A DNA stretch of 64,000 nt from Flavobacterium arcticum. Lineage in GTDB: Bacteria > Bacteroidota > Bacteroidia > Flavobacteriales > Flavobacteriaceae. Shown here one piece after another: positions 23,207-32,700 of this stretch (position 1 is its first letter; each line of letters begins with the position of its first letter). The notes below the pieces were generated by a model. That model made no database searches, was not told the DNA's origin, and worked only from the letters and a program-made list of their open reading frames with translations. Location: assembly GCF_003344925.1 (NCBI RefSeq), contig NZ_CP031188.1:1486501-1550500 (forward strand). Reading direction: 5' to 3'. A program made the translations under genes and the position numbers.

Positions 23207-24364
23207 ATGCCTATATACCACAAATTAGGGAAGTTTCCGCAAAAAAGGCACACACAGTTCGAGAAACCAGAGGGTGGCATCTATTATGAGCAGCTTTTTG
23301 GTACAGAGGGGTTTAATGGTCACTCGTCGTTACTGTATCAGGTACATCGCCCTACGCAAGTAAAAGAAATTTTGAGGTCCTACTCTGTTAAGCCAGAAAT
23401 TGCTATTGAGAGTAATATAAAATCATTATTACTAAAAGGGTTTGAGGTACAGCCTGCCGACGACTTTTTAGAGAGCCGTGTAGATATGCTAGTAAATAGC
23501 GATTGTACTATAGGGCTTGCTGCGCCAAGAAAATCGCTTCGCGATTACTTTTATAAAAATGCCGATGCCGACGAGATGATATTTATACATAAAGGGACAG
23601 GAACACTGCGTACCTTTATGGGTAACATTCCGTTTGAGTATGGAGATTACCTTATCATTCCGCGCGGAATGATTTACCAAATAGATTTTGATACCGAAGA
23701 GAACCGCTTGTTTTATACAGAGTCGGTTGCACCGATATATACACCAAAGCGTTATAAAAACGAGAGTGGTCAGTTACTAGAGCATTCGCCATTTTGTGAG
23801 CGCGATTTTAAACTACCGCAAGAGCTTGAAACCTATGATGAGAAAGGCGATTTTTTAATCAAGGTGAAAAAACAAGGCATGATGCACGAGATAGTATATG
23901 CCACGCACCCGTTTGACGTTGTTGGGTGGGATGGTTACAACTATCCGTATGCTTTTAGTATTCATAATTTTGAGCCTATAACAGGTAGGGTACATTTACC
24001 ACCACCAATACACCAAACGTTTGAAACGTCTACGTTTGTAGTATGCTCTTTCTGCCCGAGGTTGTATGACTATCACCCAAAATCGATACCTGCACCATAC
24101 AATCATAGTAATATAGATAGTGATGAGGTGTTGTACTATGTAGATGGCGATTTTATGAGCCGTAACAATATAGAACAAGGACACATAACGCTACACCCAA
24201 AAGGAATACCACACGGACCAGCACCTGGTGCTACAGAGCGTAGCATAGGGCAAACGGTTACTGAGGAGCTTGCTGTAATGGTAGATACCTTCCGTCCGCT
24301 TATGGTAACAAAAGCTGCGATGGGTATAGACGATGGTAAGTATTATAAAAGCTGGGTAGAGTAA
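23207..24364 (+). CDS. hmgA: homogentisate 1,2-dioxygenase
   Basis: 385 residues. Opens the aromatic ring of homogentisate to maleylacetoacetate with Fe(II) and O2, the ring-cleavage step of tyrosine catabolism. Cupin segments are visible: EMIFIHKGTGTLRTFMGNIP then YGDYLIIPRGMIYQI in the first half, and HPFDVVGWDGYNYPYAFSIH with GHITLHPKGIPHGP in the second, which supply the iron-binding His/Glu. It lies 124 bp upstream of the gene for the preceding pathway step, HppD, on the same strand. Confidence 0.92.
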   Translation: MPIYHKLGKFPQKRHTQFEKPEGGIYYEQLFGTEGFNGHSSLLYQVHRPTQVKEILRSYSVKPEIAIESNIKSLLLKGFEVQPADDFLESRVDMLVNSDCTIGLAAPRKSLRDYFYKNADADEMIFIHKGTGTLRTFMGNIPFEYGDYLIIPRGMIYQIDFDTEENRLFYTESVAPIYTPKRYKNESGQLLEHSPFCERDFKLPQELETYDEKGDFLIKVKKQGMMHEIVYATHPFDVVGWDGYNYPYAFSIHNFEPITGRVHLPPPIHQTFETSTFVVCSFCPRLYDYHPKSIPAPYNHSNIDSDEVLYYVDGDFMSRNNIEQGHITLHPKGIPHGPAPGATERSIGQTVTEELAVMVDTFRPLMVTKAAMGIDDGKYYKSWVE

Positions 24365-24373
24365 AGAGTAATT

Positions 24374-24400
24374 GTTCTTTTGTCTTAAAACAAAAGAACC
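24374..24400. repeat. hairpin element between hmgA and hppD
   Basis: GTTCTTTTGT and ACAAAAGAAC form a perfect 10-bp stem. A related sequence (TTCTTTTGTGTCAAGACAAAA) lies near 19492-19513. No T-run follows, so it is more likely a dispersed repeat or mRNA-stability hairpin than a terminator. Confidence 0.45.
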
Positions 24401-24488
24401 AAAAATTCAGGCAATAGAGTACGAAAAGTACATAAACAAGTTTAAAAGTAAAAACTGCGGATAAAAACGCAGTAAAAAATATAAGATT

Positions 24489-25649
24489 ATGAGTAAAGAA
24501 GTAAAAAATGTAGAATACGGACTCGAAAAAATATTTGAGGGCGCACAAGATTTTCTTCCCCTTATGGGAACAGATTATATAGAGTTTATTGTAGGTAATG
24601 CTAAGCAAGCTGCACACTACTATAAAACAGCTTTTGGTTACCAGTCGTTAGCCTATGCAGGACTAGAAACAGGAATGAAAGACCGTACTAGTTATGTGTT
24701 AAAGCAAGATAAAATTAGAATTGTATTAACTACGCCATTAACTGCTGAGTCTCCGCTAAACGATCATATCGTTAAACATGGTGATGGTGTTAAGGTGGTA
24801 GCGCTATGGGTAGAAGATGCTCGTAAATCGTTTGAAGAGACTACTAAGCGTGGTGCTAGAGTATATATGGAGCCAACTGTTGAAACTGATGAGCATGGCG
24901 AAGTAGTGCGTGCAGGTATTTATACCTATGGCGAAACAGTACACATGTTTGTAGAGCGTAAAAACTACAATGGTGTTTTCTTACCAGGTTTTAGAGAGTG
25001 GAAAAGTGACTATAACCCAGCACCAACAGGACTTAAGTATGTAGACCACATGGTAGGTAACGTAGGTTGGAACGAAATGAACACTTGGGTAAAGTGGTAT
25101 GAAGAAGTTATGGGCTTTGTTAACTTCCTTTCGTTTGACGATAAACAAATTACTACAGAGTACTCTGCATTAATGAGTAAGGTAATGAGTAACGGTAACG
25201 GTCGTATAAAATTCCCAATTAACGAGCCTGCCGAAGGAAAGAAAAGATCGCAGATAGAAGAGTATTTAGATTTTTATGGCGGTCCTGGTGTACAGCACAT
25301 CGCTATTGCTACTGATGATATTATTAAAACAGTAGGTGAGCTTAGAGCAAGAGGTGTAGAATTCCTTTCGGCTCCGCCACATGCTTATTATGAAGCAATA
25401 CCTGAAAGACTGGGTGCGCACATGGATATGATGAAAGAAGATATCTCGGTGTTAGAAGATTTGGCTATTATGATAGATGCTGATGAAGAAGGGTATTTAT
25501 TACAAATATTTACTAAGCCTGTTGAAGATAGACCAACACTTTTTTATGAAATAATACAGCGTATGGGTGCTCGTGGTTTTGGTGCGGGTAACTTTAAAGC
25601 GCTGTTTGAGAGTATAGAACGCGAACAACAGTTGCGAGGAACGTTATAA
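24489..25649 (+). CDS. hppD: 4-hydroxyphenylpyruvate dioxygenase
   Basis: 386 residues. Converts 4-hydroxyphenylpyruvate to homogentisate. Two glyoxalase-fold halves are visible. The iron ligands are probably His of YVDHMVGNV, His of GPGVQHIAIATDD and Glu of LFYEIIQRMGARGFGAGNFK, the last being the family signature. With hmgA upstream it gives two consecutive steps of tyrosine degradation. Length is normal. Confidence 0.95.
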   Translation: MSKEVKNVEYGLEKIFEGAQDFLPLMGTDYIEFIVGNAKQAAHYYKTAFGYQSLAYAGLETGMKDRTSYVLKQDKIRIVLTTPLTAESPLNDHIVKHGDGVKVVALWVEDARKSFEETTKRGARVYMEPTVETDEHGEVVRAGIYTYGETVHMFVERKNYNGVFLPGFREWKSDYNPAPTGLKYVDHMVGNVGWNEMNTWVKWYEEVMGFVNFLSFDDKQITTEYSALMSKVMSNGNGRIKFPINEPAEGKKRSQIEEYLDFYGGPGVQHIAIATDDIIKTVGELRARGVEFLSAPPHAYYEAIPERLGAHMDMMKEDISVLEDLAIMIDADEEGYLLQIFTKPVEDRPTLFYEIIQRMGARGFGAGNFKALFESIEREQQLRGTL

Positions 25650-25952
25650 AATAACCTCAAAATTACATTATGTGTAATTTTGACATATCAAAAAGCTATT
25701 TTTTTGAGGATAATGTGTTAAAGTTGATTTTTCATAAAAAAATCTTCAATAGTGTGAGTACATTTGCACTCGCAAAAAGAGAGGTAGTAACATAATTCAA
25801 TTTTTGTTGTAAATTTTTCATAATTTATAGTTTTTTGGTTGGTTAATAGCATAAAAACCCGGTCATTCGTTTGACTGGGTTTTTTTGTTTTCTTACTTTT
25901 GGAACAGAAATTGCGTTCACCCCTAGTAACATCAATCAAAAAAAATAGTATT
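25650..25952. other. intergenic region between two hairpins
   Basis: It holds a TCAAAATTACA/TGTAATTTTGA inverted repeat (about 25659-25683) just after hppD, a doubtful 29-codon minus-strand frame (25732-25821), and a strong terminator at 25854-25888. Otherwise AT-rich. Confidence 0.45.
25854..25888. terminator. intrinsic terminator
   Basis: AAACCCGGTCA and TGACTGGGTTT form a stem with one mismatch and a TTCGTT loop, followed by a run of seven T on the plus strand. Confidence 0.8.
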
Positions 25953-26714
25953 ATGAAAAAAATGTTAGCAATACTTTTGCTTTTCACACTGGGTAACGCT
26001 TTTTCGCAAGGTGCTTTTACTACAGGCGAATTTTTTAAATTCAGAATTCACTACGGGATAGTAAATGCGGGCTATGCCACCCTTGAGGTAAAAGATGCCG
26101 TGAAGAACGGTAAAAAAGTATATCATGTTGTAGGTAAAGGGCATACTACGGGTATGACACGATTTTTCTTTAAAGTAGAAGATAACTATGAAAGCTACTT
26201 TGATAAAAATACAGTGTTTCCGTACCAATATGTGCGAAAAATAAACGAAGGCGGTTATACTAAAGACCAAGAAGGTTTCTTTAATCAGAAGAACAATACT
26301 GTAGTGGTAAAAGACTATAAGCACGATACTGAGAAAACCATTTCGGTTCCAGCAGGTGTGCAGGATATGGTATCTACATTTTACTACTTAAGAAATCACC
26401 CCGATGTGAGCACTATGAAGGTGGGTGAGTACATAGCTGTAAATATGTTTTTTGACGACGAAACCACAAAATTTAAGCTCAAATTTATTGGCAGAGAGAA
26501 TATATCAACTAAATTTGGCGATGTTCCTGCAATGATATTTAGACCCTATGTACAAGCAGGACGTGTATTTAAGGAAGAAGAAAGTTTAACAGTCTGGATA
26601 TCAGATGATGATAATAAGATACCTTTGCGAATAAAGGCAAGCCTTGCTGTGGGTTCGTTAAAGGCAGATCTTATAGAATATAAGGGATTAAAATACCCTT
26701 TTAAAGCTAAATAA
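25953..26714 (+). CDS. DUF3108 domain-containing exported protein
   Basis: 253 residues from the ATG at 25953, which begins a clear signal peptide (MKKMLAILLLFTLGNAFSQ); an upstream TTG in frame is ignored. The mature part matches DUF3108: GEFFKFRIHYGIVNAGYATL, then VEDNYESYFD, PFQYV-like and FYYLRNHP segments. A lipid-binding-like beta barrel is likely; the function is unknown. It is followed 11 bp later by the tryptophan dioxygenase gene. Confidence 0.85.
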   Translation: MKKMLAILLLFTLGNAFSQGAFTTGEFFKFRIHYGIVNAGYATLEVKDAVKNGKKVYHVVGKGHTTGMTRFFFKVEDNYESYFDKNTVFPYQYVRKINEGGYTKDQEGFFNQKNNTVVVKDYKHDTEKTISVPAGVQDMVSTFYYLRNHPDVSTMKVGEYIAVNMFFDDETTKFKLKFIGRENISTKFGDVPAMIFRPYVQAGRVFKEEESLTVWISDDDNKIPLRIKASLAVGSLKADLIEYKGLKYPFKAK

Positions 26715-26725
26715 AACACACACAA

Positions 26726-27658
26726 ATGGAGTTAACACCTTCTATGCAAGATAAGCTAAGTGCTCTTGAAGAAAAATTTAAAGCGATAAACCAAAAAACC
26801 GAAACTCACTTAGAGGGTTTACTTTGGTCTAAACCAATTACTTATTGGGATTATATACAAACTGACGCATTACTTAACCTACAAACGCAACGCACTACAC
26901 TGCCCGATGAGATGATATTTATTATGTATCATCAGGTAAATGAGCTATTGTTTAAAATGATACTTTGGGAGACAGAACAATTGTGTCATGATGATGCGCC
27001 TACTACCGAAATATTTACGGAGAAGTTAATGCGCATAAGTCGCTACTTTGATATGCTTACCACATCATTTGATATTATGGGCGATGGTATGCAAGTAGAG
27101 CAGTACATGAAGTTTAGAAATACGTTAACTCCTGCAAGTGGTTTTCAGAGTGCGCAGTACAGGCTTATAGAGTTTGCTAGTACCGATTTGATAAACCTTA
27201 TAGATTATCGCTTTAGGGCTACTATAGATCGCGACACGCCCTACGAACACGCTTTTGAGCACCTGTATTGGCAAGCGGCAGGTAAAGACCATAAAACAGG
27301 CGAAAAAAGCTATTTGATAAAAGCATTCGAAAAGAAATATAAAGCCGAGTTCTTGCGTTATATGGAAGAGTATAACACCATAAATATTTGGAAGAAATTC
27401 CAGCAACTACCAGAGGCTGACCAAAAAAATACAATGCTTGTAAAAGCTATGCGTCATTATGATTATACCGTAAATGTTACTTGGGTAATGGGGCATTATA
27501 ATGCTGCTGCTAAGTACATAGAAAGCGCATCAGGACCACAAGAGGCTACAGGTGGTAGCGACTGGAAAAAATATATGCACCCAAAATATCAGCGAAGAAT
27601 ATTTTTCCCCGAATTATGGACAGAGGAGGAGTTGCGCACGTGGGGCGAAAATGTATAA
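26726..27658 (+). CDS. tryptophan 2,3-dioxygenase family protein
   Basis: 310 residues. A helical haem dioxygenase that opens the indole ring to N-formylkynurenine. Family hallmarks: IMYHQVNELLFKMILWE, FRNTLTPASGFQSAQYRLIE, and the C-terminal NVTWVMGHYNAA then ATGGSDWKKYM. The His of WVMGHY is a likely haem-iron ligand by family precedent. It fits an aromatic amino-acid degradation neighbourhood with hmgA and hppD. The rest of the kynurenine pathway is not in the window. Confidence 0.9.
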   Translation: MELTPSMQDKLSALEEKFKAINQKTETHLEGLLWSKPITYWDYIQTDALLNLQTQRTTLPDEMIFIMYHQVNELLFKMILWETEQLCHDDAPTTEIFTEKLMRISRYFDMLTTSFDIMGDGMQVEQYMKFRNTLTPASGFQSAQYRLIEFASTDLINLIDYRFRATIDRDTPYEHAFEHLYWQAAGKDHKTGEKSYLIKAFEKKYKAEFLRYMEEYNTINIWKKFQQLPEADQKNTMLVKAMRHYDYTVNVTWVMGHYNAAAKYIESASGPQEATGGSDWKKYMHPKYQRRIFFPELWTEEELRTWGENV

Positions 27659-27671
27659 TTGATTTTTTAAA

Positions 27672-28916
27672 ATGCCGAAATTGAGATATTTTACCATCAT
27701 ACTACTGCTATTTACTTTAATAGCCTGTAATGACGAGGAAAAGAAAGATAAAGAACAACAAGCTGTAGCAAAAAAAGAAGCTGTAAAAAAACAGTTTGGT
27801 TTTGTTTTGGATAATTATGAAGTAGAACATGATACCATACAAAACGGCGATACCTTTGGCGGATTATTGCAAAAACAAGGCTATTCGGTTACTGATGTAT
27901 ATAATATAACCGAAGCCATACGCGATACTTTTAACCTAAGAGATATTCGTGTAGGTAAGCCTTATACACTACTTAAAAATAAAAAGAACCCCGACAGTTT
28001 AGAGGTTTTTATATACCAAGCTAATCGCTTGAGTTATTATGTGGTAGACTTGCGCGACTCTATTGCAAAAGCCTATAAAAAAACCCGTCCGCTTACTATA
28101 AAGCGTAGGGTAATTGCTGCCGAGATAGAAGGTTCGCTATCGGCAACGGTACAAAAACTAGGAGCAAGCGCTGCATTAACCCAAGAGCTATCAGAGATAT
28201 ATGCTTGGTCTATCGACTTTTTTAGATTACAAAAAGGCGATAAATTTTCAGTTATTATAAATGAGCGCTATATAAGCGATACTATATATGCAGGACTTGA
28301 AAGTATAGAAGCTGCCGTTTTTGAAACAAAAGACGACAAGCGCTATGCATTCCCGTACAAGCAAGATCCTTCGGCAAGGTTTAGTAATTATTATGATGAA
28401 GAGGGTAAGGTGCTAAAGAGTATGTTTTTAAAAGCACCTTTAAAGTTTAGTCGTATTAGTTCGCGTTTCTCACCAAGGCGTTTTCACCCCGTACAAAAAC
28501 GTTGGAAAGCCCACAAGGGTACTGATTATGCTGCGCCTACAGGCACACCTATTATGTCAACCGCAACAGGTACTGTTATAGCAGCAGGCTACACCGCAGG
28601 TAATGGTAATTATGTAAAAGTAAAACACAATAATACTTATACTACCCAGTACTTGCACATGAGTAAAATAAAAGTGCGTAAAGGACAGCATGTAAACCAA
28701 GGCGATATTATAGGGCTGGTAGGAAGTACAGGGCTTGCCACAGGACCGCACGTGTGTTATCGTTTTTGGAAAAATGGCGTACAGGTAGATGCTTTAAGGC
28801 AAAAACTACCCGCCTCGCAACCTATGGATGCGAAGTATAAGCCAGACTTTATGAAACAAATGAAGCCATTAAAAAAAGAATTAGACAGCATCTATAACAT
28901 CACATTTAACAAGTAA
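27672..28916 (+). CDS. M23-family peptidoglycan endopeptidase lipoprotein
   Basis: 414 residues. A lipobox (FTLIACND) ends the signal at about Cys19. After a LysM-like/OapA-like region (about 50-200) comes the M23 domain with zinc ligands HKGTDYAAP and HVCYRF, plus QYLHMS. Such enzymes cut peptide cross-links between stem peptides during wall growth. It lies 13 bp after the tryptophan dioxygenase gene and 2 bp before pgi. Confidence 0.92.
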   Translation: MPKLRYFTIILLLFTLIACNDEEKKDKEQQAVAKKEAVKKQFGFVLDNYEVEHDTIQNGDTFGGLLQKQGYSVTDVYNITEAIRDTFNLRDIRVGKPYTLLKNKKNPDSLEVFIYQANRLSYYVVDLRDSIAKAYKKTRPLTIKRRVIAAEIEGSLSATVQKLGASAALTQELSEIYAWSIDFFRLQKGDKFSVIINERYISDTIYAGLESIEAAVFETKDDKRYAFPYKQDPSARFSNYYDEEGKVLKSMFLKAPLKFSRISSRFSPRRFHPVQKRWKAHKGTDYAAPTGTPIMSTATGTVIAAGYTAGNGNYVKVKHNNTYTTQYLHMSKIKVRKGQHVNQGDIIGLVGSTGLATGPHVCYRFWKNGVQVDALRQKLPASQPMDAKYKPDFMKQMKPLKKELDSIYNITFNK

Positions 28917-28918
28917 TT

Positions 28919-30562
28919 ATGGCACTCGAAAACACCAACCCTTCTGGTACTGCTGCATGGCAGGAATTAAGAGCACATTTTGCCGATATGCAACAAGCAT
29001 CTATGCAAGATATGTTTACTGCTGATGGCAGCAGAAGCGAAAAATTCCACATTAAGTGGAATGATTTTTTAGTAGACTATTCTAAAAATATTGTAAACCA
29101 AAAAACGCTAGACTTGTTGCAAGACCTTGCCAAAGAGGTAAACCTTGCAGGCGCTATGGAAAGCTATTTTGCAGGTGAAGCAATAAACCGCACCGAAGGC
29201 AGGGCAGTATTGCATACAGCACTACGCGCACCACAATCGGCAGATATTAAGGTTGATGGGCAAAATGTAATGCCCGAAGTGTATGCAGCAAAAAATAAAA
29301 TAAAACAATTTACTGATGAGGTAATAAGTGGTAGCCGAAAAGGTTATACAGGTAGAGCTTTTACGCATGTAGTAAACATAGGTATAGGTGGTAGCGACTT
29401 GGGTCCTGCTATGGTAGTAGAAGCTTTGGCATACTACCAAAACCAGCTTGAAGTACGATTTATATCTAATGTGGATGGCGACCATGTTATGGAAAAGCTA
29501 AAAGGACTAAACCCCGAAACAACGCTTTTTGTAATTGTGTCTAAAACATTTACTACTCAAGAAACACTTAGCAATGCTAATACAGCAAGAGCATGGTTTT
29601 TGGAGCAGGCCACGCAAGATGATGTAGCGAAACACTTTGTAGCGGTAAGCACCAACCTGAAAAATGTAACTGAGTTTGGTATTAACCCCGATAATGTTTT
29701 CCCGATGTGGGACTGGGTTGGTGGTCGTTTCTCACTGTGGAGCGCCGTTGGATTATCTGTAGCATTAGCGGTAGGTTATGATAATTTCGACAAATTACTG
29801 CAAGGTGCACACGAAATGGACGAGCATTTCCGTACTGCTCCGCATGAAGAAAATATACCCGTTGTACTGGCTTTACTAAGTATTTGGTACAACAACTTTT
29901 TTGGTGCCGAGAGCGAAGCGTTAATACCTTATACACAATACCTGCAAAAACTAGCACCTTACCTGCAACAGGGTATTATGGAGAGTAACGGTAAGAGTGT
30001 AGGGCGCGATGGTAACCCTGTAAATTACCAAACGGGTACTATTATTTGGGGAGAGCCAGGTACTAACTCGCAGCACGCGTTTTTCCAGTTGATACACCAA
30101 GGGACAAAGTTAATCCCTACTGATTTTATAGGTTTCATTAAGCCACTACATGGCAATCATGACCACCACGATAAACTGATGTCGAACTTTTTTGCACAAA
30201 CCGAAGCATTGCTAAATGGTAAAACCGAAGCACAGGTAAAAGCAGAGTTTGATGTAAAAGGGGTAACAGGCGAAGAAGCCGATTTCCTGCTTCCGTTTAA
30301 AGTGTTTAGAGGGAACAAACCTACCAATACGTTATTAATAGATAAATTAACGCCAGAAACGTTGGGTTCATTAGTAGCACTATACGAACACAAAATATTT
30401 GTGCAGGGTGTTATCTGGAATATATTCAGTTATGACCAGTGGGGTGTAGAGCTTGGTAAACAGCTTGCCAACTCTATTTTAGGAGAAATCAACTCGGGCG
30501 ATGTAAAACAGCACGATAGTAGTACTACGGCATTGCTGAAAGCTTTTTTAGCGAAAAAATAG
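28919..30562 (+). CDS. pgi: glucose-6-phosphate isomerase
   Basis: 547 residues, the long form. It interconverts glucose 6-phosphate and fructose 6-phosphate. Signatures: [15 protein letters not shown] for phosphate binding, [22 protein letters not shown] and the catalytic Glu region in [10 protein letters not shown], with His in [15 protein letters not shown]. It starts 2 bp after the M23 peptidase gene. Confidence 0.97.
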   Translation: MALENTNPSGTAAWQELRAHFADMQQASMQDMFTADGSRSEKFHIKWNDFLVDYSKNIVNQKTLDLLQDLAKEVNLAGAMESYFAGEAINRTEGRAVLHTALRAPQSADIKVDGQNVMPEVYAAKNKIKQFTDEVISGSRKGYTGRAFTHVVNIGIGGSDLGPAMVVEALAYYQNQLEVRFISNVDGDHVMEKLKGLNPETTLFVIVSKTFTTQETLSNANTARAWFLEQATQDDVAKHFVAVSTNLKNVTEFGINPDNVFPMWDWVGGRFSLWSAVGLSVALAVGYDNFDKLLQGAHEMDEHFRTAPHEENIPVVLALLSIWYNNFFGAESEALIPYTQYLQKLAPYLQQGIMESNGKSVGRDGNPVNYQTGTIIWGEPGTNSQHAFFQLIHQGTKLIPTDFIGFIKPLHGNHDHHDKLMSNFFAQTEALLNGKTEAQVKAEFDVKGVTGEEADFLLPFKVFRGNKPTNTLLIDKLTPETLGSLVALYEHKIFVQGVIWNIFSYDQWGVELGKQLANSILGEINSGDVKQHDSSTTALLKAFLAKK

Positions 30563-30605
30563 CCTTAAATAAGGCATTAGCCAATAGTGAATAGGCATTA
30601 GTATA

Positions 30606-30645
30606 GCACCTGTAAGGTTTTTAAAACTTTGCAGGTGTTTTTTTG
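30606..30645 (+). terminator. intrinsic terminator after pgi
   Basis: CACCTG and CAGGTG with inner AAGGTTTT/AAAACTTT pairing, followed by seven T. Confidence 0.8.
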
Positions 30646-30676
30646 TCTTTGCGAGTGAAGTTCAGCTCCACAGGTC

Positions 30677-30696
30677 ATTGCGAGCGGAGTGACGAT
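30677..30696 (-). repeat. partial REP-like repeat
   Basis: GTCATTGCGAGCGGAGTGAC is the short, inverted form of the same family as the copy at 836-861. Confidence 0.45.
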
Positions 30697-30769
30697 GAGA
30701 GTATTTTTGCATCTCACTCAAAACTAGGGTTTTTTAAGATAAGTATGTACAAGTTTAAACTGTTAGATT

Positions 30770-31039
30770 TTAGTTGTTAAATGACTTCATATAGTTATTG
30801 AAAAGAATATTAACTTGCTCTTTAATATCCTCTACTTGTTCGGCTGATGGATTTCGTGTATTTATATAACCATTTGCCATTTCATTAACTTTTGTTCTTT
30901 TTGCCTCTAAAACCTCTGTGAAATTAGATAACTTATTACGCATTGCTTGCATACTTATCCCGCTTTGAGGGCCTATTGTAGATTCAATAGGTTTTAAAAC
31001 CTCTGCTATTGTGTTTAGGAATTGTTCTTGTTCAGACAT
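30770..31039 (-). CDS. hypothetical protein, 89 aa, helical
   Basis: 89 residues, soluble, with several amphipathic helices (FLNTIAEVLKPIESTIGPQ; QVEDIKEQVNILFNNYMKSF). No signal peptide or known motif. Monocistronic between convergent and divergent neighbours. Function unknown. Confidence 0.5.
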   Translation of the reverse strand: MSEQEQFLNTIAEVLKPIESTIGPQSGISMQAMRNKLSNFTEVLEAKRTKVNEMANGYINTRNPSAEQVEDIKEQVNILFNNYMKSFNN

Positions 31040-31189
31040 AAACTAATTTTTAATTATAAAAATACAAAATAATATTGACAATAAATTTTATTGGTTATTA
31101 CACTCTTTGTTTGTGTTAATATTCATTTAATCTAATATAAACCTCTCCTTATAAAATTGTACCTTGCCTATACAATTCTACAAGACAAA

Positions 31190-31660
31190 ATGAACGAAAT
31201 AGAGCGCAAGTTTTTAGTACTAAATAACGATTATAAAACCGAGGCTTTTTCGCAAAAGCGTATTACACAAGGTTACTTGAGCAGTGTGCCAGAGCGTACC
31301 GTTCGGGTGCGTACCAAAGGCGATAAAGGCTATCTTACTGTAAAAGGCAAAAGCAACGAAAGCGGTACTACCCGCATGGAATGGGAGACCGAAATCACCC
31401 TTGCTGAAGCCGAGCAGTTACTGGCTATTTGCGAAACAGGCGTGATAGACAAAACACGCTATGAAGTAAAGGCAGGCAAGCACACTTTTGAAGTAGATGA
31501 ATTTTATGGCGATAACGAAGGTTTGGTTATAGCTGAAGTAGAGCTTGATGATGAAAATGAAACTTTCGTGAAACCCGTATGGCTAGGGCAGGAGGTAACG
31601 GGCGACGAACGCTACTATAATGCCTACCTAAGCCATAAACCCTACACTACATGGAAATGA
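31190..31660 (+). CDS. CYTH domain protein (triphosphate tunnel metalloenzyme family)
   Basis: 156 residues from ATG 31190; an earlier TTG in frame is rejected because EIERKF must be near the start. The ExExK-type N-terminus (MNEIERKFLV), alternating charged strands (RTVRVRTKGDKGYLTVKGK) and DKTRYEV fit a closed beta barrel that binds triphosphate with Mg2+ or Mn2+. Related proteins hydrolyse tripolyphosphate or make cAMP; the substrate here is unknown. Its stop overlaps the next gene. Confidence 0.88.
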   Translation: MNEIERKFLVLNNDYKTEAFSQKRITQGYLSSVPERTVRVRTKGDKGYLTVKGKSNESGTTRMEWETEITLAEAEQLLAICETGVIDKTRYEVKAGKHTFEVDEFYGDNEGLVIAEVELDDENETFVKPVWLGQEVTGDERYYNAYLSHKPYTTWK

Positions 31661-32628
31661 TGAATGAACCGTATGACTTGATTATAATAGGGAGTGGCCC
31701 TATAGGTATGGCATGCGCTATAGCGGTACAGCAAAAAGGACTTAACTATTTGGTGCTCGAAAAAGGGGCATTGGTAAACAGCCTTTATAATTATCCGTTG
31801 TATATGACGTTTTTCTCTACTGCCAAAAAGTTGGAGATTGGCAATGTACCGTTTAGCTGTATTGCGCCCAAACCGGGTAGGCAGGAGGCATTGGAGTACT
31901 ACCGTAACATACAAAAGCATTTTGCACTGAATATTCATTTTTATGAAAAGGTAAACGGTGTGCAAAAGCAAGAAAAGGGAGAGTTTGCTATAAAATCCGA
32001 TAAGCAAAATTATACCGCTAAAAATGTGGTTATTGCCACAGGTTTTTATGATATACCTATGTATATAGATGTACCAGGTGAAAACCTGCCAAAAGTACGC
32101 CATTACTACCGCGAAGCCCATGAATATGCTTTTAGGAAGGTGCTGGTTATCGGGGCAAATAATTCATCGGTAGATGCTGCGCTGGAGTGCTGGCATAAAG
32201 GTGCCGAGGTAACCATGGTTATAAGAAAAGGAGAGATTAACGACCGCGTGAAATATTGGATTAAACCTGATATTGAAAACCGTATAAAAGAGGGGAGTAT
32301 TAAGGCTTATTTCTACTCGGAAGTGACGGCAATACACGAAAATTCGGTTGCTATTACAACACCTGATGGGGATATTACTGTTGAGAATGACTTTGTACTT
32401 GCCTTAACGGGTTATCGTCCTGATTTAGATTTTCTGCGAAAAGCAGGGGTAAATATTTCGTCGGGTATTAACTGTACTCCGCAATATAACCCTGATACTA
32501 TGGAAACCAACGTAAAGGGGCTTTACCTTGCCGGTGTAGTATGTGGCGGACTAGAAACACACAAATGGTTTATAGAGAACTCACGTGTTCATGCCGATAT
32601 GATTGTGAACAGTATTATCGGAAAATAG
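31651..32628 (+). CDS. YpdA-family bacillithiol disulfide reductase (putative)
   Basis: 325 residues. FAD-binding GSGPIGMACAI at about 15-25 and NADPH-binding VLVIGANNSSVDAALE at about 165-180 fit the two-dinucleotide thioredoxin-reductase-like fold. No CxxC redox pair is visible in the central region, as in YpdA (Bdr), which regenerates bacillithiol. Possible starts are 31651, 31657 and 31660; the last two overlap the CYTH stop as ATGA, suggesting coupled translation. Confidence 0.85.
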   Translation: MEMMNEPYDLIIIGSGPIGMACAIAVQQKGLNYLVLEKGALVNSLYNYPLYMTFFSTAKKLEIGNVPFSCIAPKPGRQEALEYYRNIQKHFALNIHFYEKVNGVQKQEKGEFAIKSDKQNYTAKNVVIATGFYDIPMYIDVPGENLPKVRHYYREAHEYAFRKVLVIGANNSSVDAALECWHKGAEVTMVIRKGEINDRVKYWIKPDIENRIKEGSIKAYFYSEVTAIHENSVAITTPDGDITVENDFVLALTGYRPDLDFLRKAGVNISSGINCTPQYNPDTMETNVKGLYLAGVVCGGLETHKWFIENSRVHADMIVNSIIGK

Positions 32629-32697
32629 TTAGTTTACAGTCGCAGTCGCAGTACTCAGTTTTAGAGTCCATCCACCCACTGTAAACTGAGACTAATA
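32628..32697. repeat. CAGT-type intergenic repeat, copy 1
   Basis: Direct and inverted copies of ACTGTAAACTGAGACT-like sequence. Relatives are at 62680-62720 and 63125-63180. It lies between two convergent genes. Confidence 0.45.
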
Positions 32698-32700
32698 AAA

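Noticed and set aside
25899..25952. TTG start for the DUF3108 protein
   Set aside because: It places 18 residues before a clear signal peptide; the ATG at 25953 fits.
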